From Sphingobacterium puteale (GTDB taxonomy: Bacteria > Bacteroidota > Bacteroidia > Sphingobacteriales > Sphingobacteriaceae): DNA of 64,000 nucleotides. Below the pieces are notes generated by a model. That model had not been told where the DNA came from. It saw only the letters and a list, made by a program, of their open reading frames with translations, and did not search any database. The stretch lies in assembly GCF_003627955.1 (NCBI RefSeq), contig NZ_RBWS01000028.1, positions 1 to 64,000 on the forward strand, read 5' to 3'. Every line of letters begins with the position of its first letter. Position 1 is the stretch's first letter. Position numbers and translations under genes: made by a program. Positions 16,990 to 25,407 of the stretch are shown here, piece after piece.

Positions 16990-17859
16990 TTAGGTACTTT
17001 TTGCATTTCGCGTCATTTTCTCAATATTATCCCATTGTTCCTCGGGAATAATATCCAGACCGTTAAACTCTCCTGCGCCTTTTAACCATTCTCCACCATC
17101 TATTGTTATCACATCGCCATTGATGTAACTCGAATAGTCAGACACAAGATAGGCGGCGAGATTTGCTAGCTCGTCTAATTGACCTAGACGGCCAAGGGGG
17201 ATCCGTTTGGTCGGAGATAACAGTTCTCCCAATTCGCCAGGAAGCAGGCGTTCCATAGCACCGGAAGTCTGAAAAGGCCCCGGGGCAATAGCGTTTAAAC
17301 GTATCCCTTTCTTGCCCCATTCGACGGCAAGAGATCTTGTCATGGCTAAGACACCGGCCTTGGCTGTAGCCGAAGGAACAACGTATCCCGAACCCGTCCA
17401 GGCATAGGTGGTTACGATACTGAGTACCGTTTTGTTTTGATCCTTATTATCGATCCAGCGTTTGCCTAGTGCCAATGTGTAATTTATACTTCCCTGAAGT
17501 ACAATTCCAATGACGGACTCAAAAGCACGATGACTCAGGCGTTCGGTGGGGGATATAAAGTTTCCCGCAGCGTTGTTGATTAAGATGTCTATGCCGCCCA
17601 GTTGTTCATACCCATAAGCAACTACACGTTCTACATCTTCATAATTCCGAACATCGCCTGCTATGGCGAGGCATTTGCCCTGATGTTTGTTAGACAATTC
17701 CCTTGCTGTATGTTGAATCACATCATCCTTTCGGCTGCTGATCAGACAGGAGGCGCCTAATTCCAAGAAATAATCAGTCATCGCTTTTCCTAGCCCAGTA
17801 CCGCCGCCTGTAATTAAAATGCGTTTGCCTTTTAGTGAATCGTCTTTTAGCATGCCCAT
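16990..17859 (-). CDS. SDR oxidoreductase, 2,4-dienoyl-CoA reductase-like
   Basis: 289-aa Rossmann-fold short-chain dehydrogenase. The cofactor motif is TGGGTGLGKAM, and NNAAGNFISPTERLS matches the dienoyl-CoA reductase (DECR) group, where AAGNF is characteristic. The usual YxxxK is not present: the Lys is found in PSATAKAG but the residue four before it is Ser, as expected for DECR enzymes, which lack the classical Tyr. The role would be NADPH-dependent reduction of 2,4-dienoyl-CoA during unsaturated fatty-acid breakdown. The substrate is inferred from motifs. Confidence 0.82.
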   Translation of the reverse strand: MGMLKDDSLKGKRILITGGGTGLGKAMTDYFLELGASCLISSRKDDVIQHTARELSNKHQGKCLAIAGDVRNYEDVERVVAYGYEQLGGIDILINNAAGNFISPTERLSHRAFESVIGIVLQGSINYTLALGKRWIDNKDQNKTVLSIVTTYAWTGSGYVVPSATAKAGVLAMTRSLAVEWGKKGIRLNAIAPGPFQTSGAMERLLPGELGELLSPTKRIPLGRLGQLDELANLAAYLVSDYSSYINGDVITIDGGEWLKGAGEFNGLDIIPEEQWDNIEKMTRNAKST

Positions 17860-17990
17860 ATCTTATTTCGTTTTTATATAATTTAAGTTACATAAATTTG
17901 AATTAAAAAAAAAGCGGTAGCTGACAGACAGGGAAATGCGGAGAATGATAATAAATGATGAGGAGATAAGGCTGTAAGGAGTAGCCGTCT

Positions 17991-18039
17991 ATAAATAAAA
18001 ACAGGGGCTATTTTGTGAATAGTCCCTGTTTTTATTTAT
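17991..18039 (-). terminator. tsf operon terminator
   Basis: 22-pair hairpin (one G-T pair) with loop TTGTG and A/T-rich flanks, 29 nt past the tsf stop codon. A strong end to the ribosomal operon. Confidence 0.85.
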
Positions 18040-18067
18040 CCGATCTATTGCTAGAAAGGGAGCTTGC

Positions 18068-18904
18068 TTATGCGCCTAATTGTACGCGTTTGAAAGCAGT
18101 TACAGTCAATCCTTTAGAAACTGAATCTAAGAATTGAGCGATATTTTTAGAAGAATCTTTTACAAATTCTTGGTTCAATAAAGTGGTGTCTTTGAAGAAT
18201 TTGTTCAATTTACCTTGAGCGATTTTCTCAGCCATATCTGCCGGTTTTCCTTCAGCAATGATTTGTTCTTTCGCGATAGCGATTTCACGCTCGATTGTGT
18301 TTTGATCAACACCATCTTTATCAATTGCAATAGGGTTCATCGCTGCGATCTGCATTGCAACATCTTTACCAGCTTCTTCAGCACCAGCTGCATCAGCAGA
18401 AAGACCTACCAATACACCTAAACGGTAGTTACCATGGATATAGGCGATTACTTTCTCTGCAGAGATTGTTTCGTATTTAGAAACGTCAATTTTCTCTCCG
18501 ATTACACCAGTTTGCTCGATCAAAGCATCAGCGATTTTCTTGCCATCAAGTTCCAAACCTTTTAATTCTTCCAAAGAAGCGGGTTTGTTATTTAAAGCAA
18601 GGTCTGCGATTTTTTCTGCGAAAGCTACGAAATCTGAGTTTTTCGCCACGAAGTCAGTTTCACAGTTTACTTCAACTACGATACCTGATTTACCATCGGC
18701 AGTTGCTTTAGCGATGATAACACCTTCGTTAGAGTCGCGATCCTGACGGCTAGCAGCTACTTTAGCACCTTTTTTACGCAAGTAATCTACAGCAGCTTCG
18801 AAGTCACCATTAGACTCAACCAAAGCTTTTTTACAATCCATCATACCAGCGCCAGTTTGTTGACGCAATTTGTTTACATCTGATGCAGAAATTTGTACTG
18901 ACAT
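18068..18904 (-). CDS. tsf: translation elongation factor Ts
   Basis: 278-aa guanine-nucleotide exchange factor for EF-Tu. The N-terminal UBA-like domain reads DVNKLRQQTGAGMMDCKKAL. The core has CETDFVAKNSDF, the family signature, and VAMQIAAMNPIAI. It lies downstream of rpsB as in most bacteria, but separated by 197 nt holding two hairpins. Confidence 0.97.
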   Translation of the reverse strand: MSVQISASDVNKLRQQTGAGMMDCKKALVESNGDFEAAVDYLRKKGAKVAASRQDRDSNEGVIIAKATADGKSGIVVEVNCETDFVAKNSDFVAFAEKIADLALNNKPASLEELKGLELDGKKIADALIEQTGVIGEKIDVSKYETISAEKVIAYIHGNYRLGVLVGLSADAAGAEEAGKDVAMQIAAMNPIAIDKDGVDQNTIEREIAIAKEQIIAEGKPADMAEKIAQGKLNKFFKDTTLLNQEFVKDSSKNIAQFLDSVSKGLTVTAFKRVQLGA

Positions 18905-18981
18905 GTTTATTTCTTTTTATTATTGTTTACTACTGAAAATTTTGTACAATATTAACCTAAAACATGTTAAGCTAATATGAA

Positions 18982-19016
18982 GTTTAACATTCCTTGATCA
19001 TCAAGTGTTGTTAAAC
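18982..19016 (-). other. hairpin in the rpsB-tsf spacer (tsf leader side)
   Basis: An 8-bp outer stem GTTTAACA/TGTTAAAC, a symmetric 4x4 internal loop, then a 5-bp inner stem TTGAT/ATCAA. It lies 78 nt upstream of the tsf start. The high symmetry suggests an RNA element or protein-binding site; its function is not known. Confidence 0.5.
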
Positions 19017-19017
19017 C

Positions 19018-19089
19018 AAAAAACCGGACAGATAGGCTAGTTCAAGAAAAGTAATCTTTTCCAGAAACTAACGCTACGCTATCCGGTTT
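19018..19089 (-). terminator. terminator or attenuator-like hairpin after rpsB
   Basis: A long imperfect hairpin starting 12 nt past the rpsB stop codon. AAACCGGA/TCCGGTTT closes it, with inner helices TAGTT/AACTA and GAAAAG/CTTTTC around a TAAT loop. On the minus strand CCGG is followed by six T, so it can terminate or attenuate before tsf. Confidence 0.6.
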
Positions 19090-19101
19090 GGAATAAAAAT
19101 A

Positions 19102-19899
19102 TTATTCTCCGTCTTTCGCTTTGCGAGGACGTTTAGCTTCTGAAGCTTCACTATTGTCAACTTTTGCTTTAGCAGCAGCAGCATCTTTTTCAGCTTCTTC
19201 TTCTTTGTCGCGTTTGCGCTCGTCCAAACCTTCTTGGATTGCTTGACCAATAATGCTTGCGATTAAGCTAATAGATTTACTAGCGTCATCATTCGCGGGG
19301 ATTGGGAAATCAATGTTTGAAGGATCAGAGTTTGTGTCTACCATCGCGAAAGTAGGGATGTTCAATTTCATTGCTTCAGAAACAGCGATGTGTTCTTTTT
19401 TCACATCAATGATGAATAAAGCAGCTGGCAAACGGTTTAAATCAGCGATACCTCCTAAAAGGTTTTCTAATTTGATACGTTCACGTTGAATCATCAACTT
19501 TTCTTTCTTAGACAATACATCATAAGTACCGTCTTTTTGCATTTTGTCGATGTTAGACATTTTTTTGATAGACTTACGAACTGTAGCGAAGTTAGTAAGC
19601 ATACCACCTAACCAACGTTCAGTAACGAAAGGCATATTAACCTCTTTAGCTTGCTGTGCGATGATTTCTTTTGCTTGTTTTTTCGTTGCTACGAATAAAA
19701 CTTTACGACCTGATTTTACGATTTGTTTAATAGCTGAAGCAGCTTCTTCTAATTTCGTAAGAGTTTTGTTCAAGTCAATGATGTGGATACCGTTGCGCTC
19801 CATGAAAATGTACTTAGCCATTTTCGGATCCCATTTACGTGTAAGGTGACCAAAGTGCACACCTGCATCCAATAAATCTTGATAAGTAGTTCTTGCCAT
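19102..19899 (-). CDS. rpsB: 30S ribosomal protein S2
   Basis: 265 aa. Conserved blocks are LLDAGVHFGHLTRKWDPKM, YIFMERNGIHIIDL, TERWLGGMLTNF and PTFAMVDTNSDP with FPIPANDDA. The C-terminal tail of about 35 residues is charged and alanine-rich, as often seen in Bacteroidota S2. It is third in the rplM-rpsI-rpsB-tsf order, 18 nt after rpsI. An upstream GGAGG (in plus coordinates near 19905-19915) is a rare visible ribosome binding site in this window. Confidence 0.97.
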   Translation of the reverse strand: MARTTYQDLLDAGVHFGHLTRKWDPKMAKYIFMERNGIHIIDLNKTLTKLEEAASAIKQIVKSGRKVLFVATKKQAKEIIAQQAKEVNMPFVTERWLGGMLTNFATVRKSIKKMSNIDKMQKDGTYDVLSKKEKLMIQRERIKLENLLGGIADLNRLPAALFIIDVKKEHIAVSEAMKLNIPTFAMVDTNSDPSNIDFPIPANDDASKSISLIASIIGQAIQEGLDERKRDKEEEAEKDAAAAKAKVDNSEASEAKRPRKAKDGE

Positions 19900-19917
19900 T
19901 TTTTGATCCTCCTTTGA

Positions 19918-20304
19918 TTAACGTTTACTGAATTGGAATCTTCTACGAGCTTTACGACGTCCTGGTTTCTTACGCTCAACCATACGGTCATCACGTGTTA
20001 CTAAACCTTTAGCGCGTAATGCAGGTTTAACTTCTGGGTTAAGCTCAACCAAAGCTTTAGCGATCGCTAGACGAACAGCTTCTGCTTGACCTTTAACACC
20101 ACCTCCGTTAACGTTTACTTTTACATCAAAGTTTGCTAATTCACCAGCTACGCCTAATGATTGTGTAGCGATGTATTGCAAAGGTAATGTTGGGAAATAC
20201 TCTTTGTAGTCTTTACCGTTTATAACAATGTTTCCGCTACCAGCAGTTAAGTAAATGCGGGCAACAGCAGTTTTTCTTCTTCCTGAAGTGTTAGTTGTTG
20301 ACAT
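19918..20304 (-). CDS. rpsI: 30S ribosomal protein S9
   Basis: 128 aa starting MSTTNTSGRRKTAVARIYL. It has NVNGGGVKGQAEAVRLAIAKAL and the basic tail ERKKPGRRKARRRFQFSKR that reaches the ribosomal P site. It lies 11 nt downstream of rplM. Confidence 0.97.
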   Translation of the reverse strand: MSTTNTSGRRKTAVARIYLTAGSGNIVINGKDYKEYFPTLPLQYIATQSLGVAGELANFDVKVNVNGGGVKGQAEAVRLAIAKALVELNPEVKPALRAKGLVTRDDRMVERKKPGRRKARRRFQFSKR

Positions 20305-20315
20305 GTCGATTCTCC

Positions 20316-20759
20316 TTAAAATTTAACTGGTTTTGGATTTTGTGCTTCATGCTTGTGCTCAGTACCAGCATAAACGTAAAGGTTCTTAAATAATTGACGA
20401 CCTAAACGGTTTTTAGGAAGCATACCACGAACAGCTTTCTCAATGATGCGTTCAGGGAATTTAGCCATTAACTCTTTAGGAGAAACGAAACGTTGACCAC
20501 CTGGATATCCAGTGTAGCGTACGTAAACTTTGTCGCCTAATTTGTTTCCTGTCAATCTAATTTTGTCTGCATTGATAACAATAACGTTATCTCCACAGTC
20601 TACGTGTGGGGTGAATGTAGGCTTGTGCTTACCACGAATTACCTTCGCGATGTTGCTCGCCAAACGCCCCAAAATCTCTCCTTCAGCGTCAACAACGATC
20701 CACTCTTTGTTAACGGTGTTCTTGTTGGCAGAGACAGTTTTGTAACTTAACGTATTCAC
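20316..20759 (-). CDS. rplM: 50S ribosomal protein L13
   Basis: 147 aa with WIVVDAEGEILGRLASNIA, GKHKPTFTPHVDCGDNVIVIN, and KAVRGMLPKNRLGRQLFKNL with YAGTEHKHEAQNP. First gene of the operon. Between its -7 element and start lies a short leader with a CCCTT/AAGGG hairpin (20801-20815), a possible autoregulatory element. Confidence 0.97.
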   Translation of the reverse strand: MNTLSYKTVSANKNTVNKEWIVVDAEGEILGRLASNIAKVIRGKHKPTFTPHVDCGDNVIVINADKIRLTGNKLGDKVYVRYTGYPGGQRFVSPKELMAKFPERIIEKAVRGMLPKNRLGRQLFKNLYVYAGTEHKHEAQNPKPVKF

Positions 20760-20819
20760 TTGCTTTTGTTTAAATAATTTGTAAAATTTTATTTATCTTC
20801 CCCTTATCACAAGGGTCTG

Positions 20820-20827
20820 CAAAGGTA
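20820..20827 (-). promoter_or_regulatory. -7 element TACCTTTG of the rplM operon
   Basis: Perfect TAnnTTTG on the minus strand, giving a leader of about 55 nt before rplM. A TTG at the -33 distance is not obvious. Confidence 0.55.
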
Positions 20828-20994
20828 CATCTATTATTCTATATTTTAAAATCTATTTCACTTATTTTATTGAAAACGAGCCAAGTTTCTTGCGGACTGG
20901 GCTAATCTCAATATTTTTACAACTTACGCGAATGAATATTGTTACATTAGTTAGTATATTGCAGGAAGAATTTTTAATTATTTAGTGGAAGTAG

Positions 20995-22716
20995 ATGAGA
21001 TTGACTTTTTTAAATAAACGTGTTGTTTTAAGTTTTGTTGGATTTCTCTTTGGTACCGTCAGCGCTTTACAGGCGCAATCATTAGAAAAAAAAAGTAGAC
21101 CTTATGATACGCGACTCAAAAATGTGCAAGAGATATTAAAGCAAGGGAAAATTGGTCCGGGCGTGGATTCATTGGATGCTATACTCGCAGATTACCCCAA
21201 AGCAGATGATATCTATTTTACAAAAGCGATCCTTTTTGCTCAAATGAGAAATCAGGACGGCGCGATTGATGCAATAAAAGCCGCGTTGGAAATTGAACCG
21301 AAACCCGAGTACCTCAGCTTCGCCATAGATGCATTCAAAAGCAAAAATGATGCAGATAGTGCATTGATCTATTTGGATAAATTGATTGATTTAGATGATA
21401 ATAATACTGCTTCATTAAAGCGTGAACGAATGATGCTACTTTTTAACGGAGGACATAAGGACGCGGCGTTGGAGTATTTTTATAAAACAAAGGAAATTGA
21501 ATCTGCTTCCGATACATTGGATATGGTGGGTAGTGTGCTGTTGAACGATGCCGGTAATCACAAGGCAGTAATCGACCTTTTGAAACCTTGGGCTGACAAA
21601 GGAACCAAATTGGCCCAAGTATATGGGCAATTGGCGCAGGCTTATAATCTTTCCAAAAACTCAAAACTTGCCTTAGAGTATATCAATAAAGGAATTCAAA
21701 CTTCAGAGGAAGATTTTCTTTATTTTGATTTAGCAGATCTGTACCGCTTTGATAAAAAGATCAAATTATCGTTCGATGCCTTAAAAAAAGGCTTTCAATC
21801 TAAAAAGATTGATTTTGGTGATAAAAATAGAATCATCATGACTTTGTTGGGCCCAAAAAGCCCCTACACAAATGCGCAGCTTTTGGAGTTGGCTAATATC
21901 TTAGTTGAGGTTCATCCGCGAATAGCGGAGAGCCACATGGCCAAAGGACAGGTATTGTGGCTCAATGAAGATAAAACGGCGGCGCAAAGTTCGTTAGCTG
22001 TTGCCGTAACTATGAATCCTTATCAGATCGATGCTTGGCGGATGTTAATGAGCTTGGATATGGATAAGGGCGAGTTTGATCAAGCTATTGCTCATGGTGG
22101 TGAAGCCCTGCATTATGTGGCCAATAATCCGACCATACTCTATTTTACCAGCATGGCCTATCTGATGAAGAAGGATACAGAGAATAGTCGCAAGTTCATG
22201 GAGGCTGCATTAAATAACGCCCAGGATGAAACTCCTTTTTTACAAGCCAATATCTACGGTGGGCTGGGCGATATCTACAATACATTGAAGATGTATAAAG
22301 AATCGGATGCAGCTTATATGGAAGCGATTCGACTGGATAGTACAAATGTGACGGCCATGAACAATTTAGCGTACTATTTATCGTTAAGAAAAGAACGACT
22401 CGATGAAGCGACAAAGTACGCTGCTATGGCTACCGCAATGCAGCCTAATAACGGGACATTTGAGGATACTTATGCCTGGGTCTTATTTGCCGACGGTAAA
22501 TATGAGGATGCGTTAGTCTGGATTCAAAAGGCTCTAAAAAATACAAATCCGCAGACTGCAGTATTACTGGAACATTACGGCGATATTTTGGTTAAGCTCG
22601 GTAAGACGACAGAAGCGGTGAAGCAATGGAATCTGGCATTGGAAAAAGGGATGGATTCTGAAGAGAGTAAACAGAAACTAAAAAAGAAGATTGAGACTAA
22701 AAGTTATGTGGAATAA
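20995..22716 (+). CDS. exported tetratricopeptide-repeat protein
   Basis: 573-aa protein with a signal peptide (hydrophobic run to about residue 26, ALQAQS) and TPR units through its length, such as AILFAQMRNQDGAIDAIKAAL, NLAYYLSLRKERLDEATKYA and TYAWVLFADGKYEDALVWIQ, the last two resembling the C-terminal TPRs of OM-biogenesis scaffolds. Its last codons overlap the start of the DUF4292 lipoprotein gene, so both are probably made together and act in the periplasm. Partner unknown. Confidence 0.88.
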   Translation: MRLTFLNKRVVLSFVGFLFGTVSALQAQSLEKKSRPYDTRLKNVQEILKQGKIGPGVDSLDAILADYPKADDIYFTKAILFAQMRNQDGAIDAIKAALEIEPKPEYLSFAIDAFKSKNDADSALIYLDKLIDLDDNNTASLKRERMMLLFNGGHKDAALEYFYKTKEIESASDTLDMVGSVLLNDAGNHKAVIDLLKPWADKGTKLAQVYGQLAQAYNLSKNSKLALEYINKGIQTSEEDFLYFDLADLYRFDKKIKLSFDALKKGFQSKKIDFGDKNRIIMTLLGPKSPYTNAQLLELANILVEVHPRIAESHMAKGQVLWLNEDKTAAQSSLAVAVTMNPYQIDAWRMLMSLDMDKGEFDQAIAHGGEALHYVANNPTILYFTSMAYLMKKDTENSRKFMEAALNNAQDETPFLQANIYGGLGDIYNTLKMYKESDAAYMEAIRLDSTNVTAMNNLAYYLSLRKERLDEATKYAAMATAMQPNNGTFEDTYAWVLFADGKYEDALVWIQKALKNTNPQTAVLLEHYGDILVKLGKTTEAVKQWNLALEKGMDSEESKQKLKKKIETKSYVE

Positions 22717-23509
22717 AATTGTTTGGGTAGGTATTCTGGTTCTTCTGCTTTCTTCCTGTAGCTCAAAAAAGAAACTGCTGAAAGGAGCGGATCTCAAATC
22801 AGAGAATGAACTGGTCATTAAAGATGATACACGGGAGGCAAAGAAAACGACTTTGCGTAATCTTTTTTTGACCAATTTAAATTACTCGACCTTTTCAGGG
22901 AAAGCAAAAATGCGGCTCGACCTCGGCAAGGATAACTTCGATGTCACCTCTAATATCCGGATTGAAAAAGATAGAAAAATCTGGATTTCGATATCAGCAA
23001 CCCTTGGGATCGAAGTCGCTCGTATGTTAATAACACCAGATAGTGTCCAGATCCTGAATAAGTTTCAGAGCGAATATCTGGTCAAACCATTTGACTACCT
23101 ATACCGTTTTGCCAGCCCGGATCTTACTTTTGCTAATCTACAGGATTTATTATTGGCGAATCTGTCTATTAACCTCTTGTCAGATATTGATGCGGTGAAC
23201 TTTCAGCAGGATCCGAATTCTGTACAATTGGACGGAACATTGAATGAGCTTGATTTTCTATATAAATTGAACAATAATAATCGGCCTTACCAGTTCCGGT
23301 TGTCACAGTTGTCGAAGAAACAGTTGCTCGAAGCAAACTATGGTGAATATGCAATGGCCTCTGGACAGGAATTTCCGATGCTGTTAAAAATGATTATCTC
23401 CGATGGAAGTCAGGAGATAAAAACAGAAATTAATTTTAACAAGGTTACGTTTAATGAACCTGTTGAAATGCCTTTTTCAGTGTCATCGCGATATAAAGTA
23501 ATCCGATAA
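22706..23509 (+). CDS. DUF4292 lipoprotein
   Basis: 267-aa predicted lipoprotein with lipobox LLSSC after a hydrophobic signal, then SSKKKLLKG. The fold, with STFSGKAKMRLDLGKDNFDVTSNIRI and IRIEKDRKIWISISATLGIEVARMLIT, resembles the LolB/LolA-like DUF4292 family common in Bacteroidota. It may handle lipids or lipoproteins in the periplasm, which is inference. The ATG at 22706 lies inside the end of the TPR gene (11-nt overlap); a TTG at 22691 is less likely. Confidence 0.85.
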   Translation: MWNKIVWVGILVLLLSSCSSKKKLLKGADLKSENELVIKDDTREAKKTTLRNLFLTNLNYSTFSGKAKMRLDLGKDNFDVTSNIRIEKDRKIWISISATLGIEVARMLITPDSVQILNKFQSEYLVKPFDYLYRFASPDLTFANLQDLLLANLSINLLSDIDAVNFQQDPNSVQLDGTLNELDFLYKLNNNNRPYQFRLSQLSKKQLLEANYGEYAMASGQEFPMLLKMIISDGSQEIKTEINFNKVTFNEPVEMPFSVSSRYKVIR

Positions 23510-23617
23510 GAAGTGATCTATTTCCGTTAGATTTATTACTTTCGCATTTAGTTTGCTAGTGTTGATGAATATAATGGAGCTGGGAAAAAGGCAAATACGA
23601 AATAAATAGTACTGTAA

Positions 23618-24931
23618 ATGAACTTTAAGAAGACGATATTTGGTATAGTAGCATTCATTTTGATGATTGGTATTTCGGCGGCACAGACAAGGGCTGAGCT
23701 GGAAAAGCAACGGGAGAAACTCAATCGCGAAATTGCTGAATTGCAGAAAACTGTTAAAGAAATTGCCAAGGAAAAATCGTTGACACAACAGCAGGTGACA
23801 GCATTGAGTAAGCAAATCAACTTACGTGAACAAAAGATAAATACTATTACTTCTGAGGTAGCAGTAATCAATAAACACATCAATGCCAATACAGCTGCAG
23901 TTAACAAATTGAAGGCTGAACTGGAAAAAATGAAACGTGATTATGAAAAAATGGTCATGTTTGCTTTTCGTAACCGTAATGCCTACAATAAGTTGATGTT
24001 TATTTTTGCTTCCAAAGATTTTAACCAAGGATTTAGACGTGTTAAATATTTGCAGCAATTTAATGATTCCCGAAAATTGAAAGCCGCTGATATTGAGAAT
24101 ACAAAGAAACAGATTGAGCAAAAAATTGCGCAGTTGAAGGCCGATCGAAATAAGCAGGTCGCACTTATGAAGGAGCAAGAAAATGAGAAGCGAACCATCG
24201 CTCAACAGCGCTCTGTTTACTCTGGGCAACTGAGCGAGCTTATTGTTACGGAACGTGGCGTGAAGAAAGATATTACACAAAAGCAAAAAGAGGAGCGTCG
24301 TATCAATGCAGCGATCAAAGAAATCATAAGACGGGAAATTGAAGCTGAAAGAAGGCGTGCAGAAGCTGCCCGCCGTGCTGCTGAGGCTGCTGCCGCGCGT
24401 AATCGGAAAGCCAATGAGTCGGCAAATGCGTCGAAAGGTAAAAACAATACGAATACGAAGAGTGGCAATACCGCGCGTAAATCAGATTCTGAGGTCTTGC
24501 GTAGCACACCAGAAGCGATCAGGCTTTCCAATGATTTTAGATCTAACCGTGGCAGCTTGCCTTGGCCAGTTTCCAATGCGAAGGTCATGCAGGGCTTTGG
24601 TGGAGAAAGTGTTGGTAGAAATGTAAACTGGGATCACGAATCAGTGAAAATTCAAACGTCCACTGGTGCTGCTGTCAAAGCTGTTTTTGCAGGTGAGGTA
24701 AGTAGTGTGTTGACGATGTATGGACAGCGTATTGTGATGATCAAACACGGTGAGTACTTTACAGTATATAATAATTTGGGTAGTGTAAGTGTGTCTAAAG
24801 GGCAAAAGGTAAGTACAGGTCAAACAATAGGTACGGCGGATGTGGATTCAGATACGGGCGTACCAATGGTAGACTTTTCTGTTTATCAGGGATCAACCCC
24901 ACTGAACCCGATGTCCTGGTTGGCGAGATAA
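23618..24931 (+). CDS. EnvC-like murein hydrolase activator (degenerate LytM domain)
   Basis: 437-aa exported protein with a signal peptide (ISAAQ), a long coiled coil (about 22-250, rich in E, K, Q and R), an alanine/arginine-rich stretch and a linker, then a C-terminal M23/LytM domain (about 310-435). The zinc ligands of active M23 enzymes are missing: the usual HxxxD and HxH positions read NWDHESVKIQ and MVDFSV. This fits an EnvC-type activator of amidases in cell separation rather than an active peptidase. It is in the envelope gene cluster upstream of tatA. Confidence 0.87.
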   Translation: MNFKKTIFGIVAFILMIGISAAQTRAELEKQREKLNREIAELQKTVKEIAKEKSLTQQQVTALSKQINLREQKINTITSEVAVINKHINANTAAVNKLKAELEKMKRDYEKMVMFAFRNRNAYNKLMFIFASKDFNQGFRRVKYLQQFNDSRKLKAADIENTKKQIEQKIAQLKADRNKQVALMKEQENEKRTIAQQRSVYSGQLSELIVTERGVKKDITQKQKEERRINAAIKEIIRREIEAERRRAEAARRAAEAAAARNRKANESANASKGKNNTNTKSGNTARKSDSEVLRSTPEAIRLSNDFRSNRGSLPWPVSNAKVMQGFGGESVGRNVNWDHESVKIQTSTGAAVKAVFAGEVSSVLTMYGQRIVMIKHGEYFTVYNNLGSVSVSKGQKVSTGQTIGTADVDSDTGVPMVDFSVYQGSTPLNPMSWLAR

Positions 24932-24961
24932 GAAATAATTACTATATTTAATAATTATCAT

Positions 24962-24969
24962 TACATTTG
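24962..24969 (+). promoter_or_regulatory. -7 element TACATTTG of tatA
   Basis: TAnnTTTG match about 55 nt upstream of tatA, followed by AAGGAG (24971-24976), so tatA can be transcribed separately from the EnvC-like gene. Confidence 0.5.
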
Positions 24970-25024
24970 TAAGGAGAGAGAAAAGATTTAGTTTAAAAGA
25001 ATTGAAAAACAAGAAATTATAGTT

Positions 25025-25225
25025 ATGTCAACATCATTATTAATCATGGGAATCGGGGGGCAGGAGTTAATTATCATTGTAGTAATATTGTTACTATTAT
25101 TTGGTGGCAAGAAGATTCCTGAATTGATGCGCGGATTGGGTAAGGGCGTGAAGGAATTCAAAGAAGGCCAAAAAGATGAGTCTTCCCCTGAAAAAAAATC
25201 CGAAGTAGAAGATAATACCAAATAA
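25025..25225 (+). CDS. tatA: Sec-independent protein translocase subunit TatA
   Basis: 66 aa: a short N-terminal periplasmic stretch, one transmembrane helix (LIIIVVILLLLFGGKKIPEL with the FG-(x)-(x)-K(I/L)P hinge), an amphipathic helix (MRGLGKGVKEFKEG) and an acidic tail. It forms the pore for folded twin-arginine substrates. tatC is not in this window. A Tat-type substrate (SGNH hydrolase at 37.1-37.8 kb) is. Confidence 0.93.
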   Translation: MSTSLLIMGIGGQELIIIVVILLLLFGGKKIPELMRGLGKGVKEFKEGQKDESSPEKKSEVEDNTK

Positions 25226-25251
25226 GGGAGATCACCGCCCTAGTAATATAG

Positions 25252-25284
25252 ATACGATTTTGTGTTGAGCAAAATCGTATTTTG
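25252..25284 (+). terminator. tatA terminator
   Basis: 11-bp perfect stem ATACGATTTTG/CAAAATCGTAT with a seven-base loop, followed by TTTG. Confidence 0.75.
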
Positions 25285-25407
25285 TTTTATTCTGGACCTA
25301 TAGCTGAATAGGTCAGAACCATTTTTATACTAAAATCCATTTCTAAACGTTTAGATTATTGTTGATTTTTAAGAGAAAAAATCGAACCTGGATTTAACAG
25401 TAAATTT

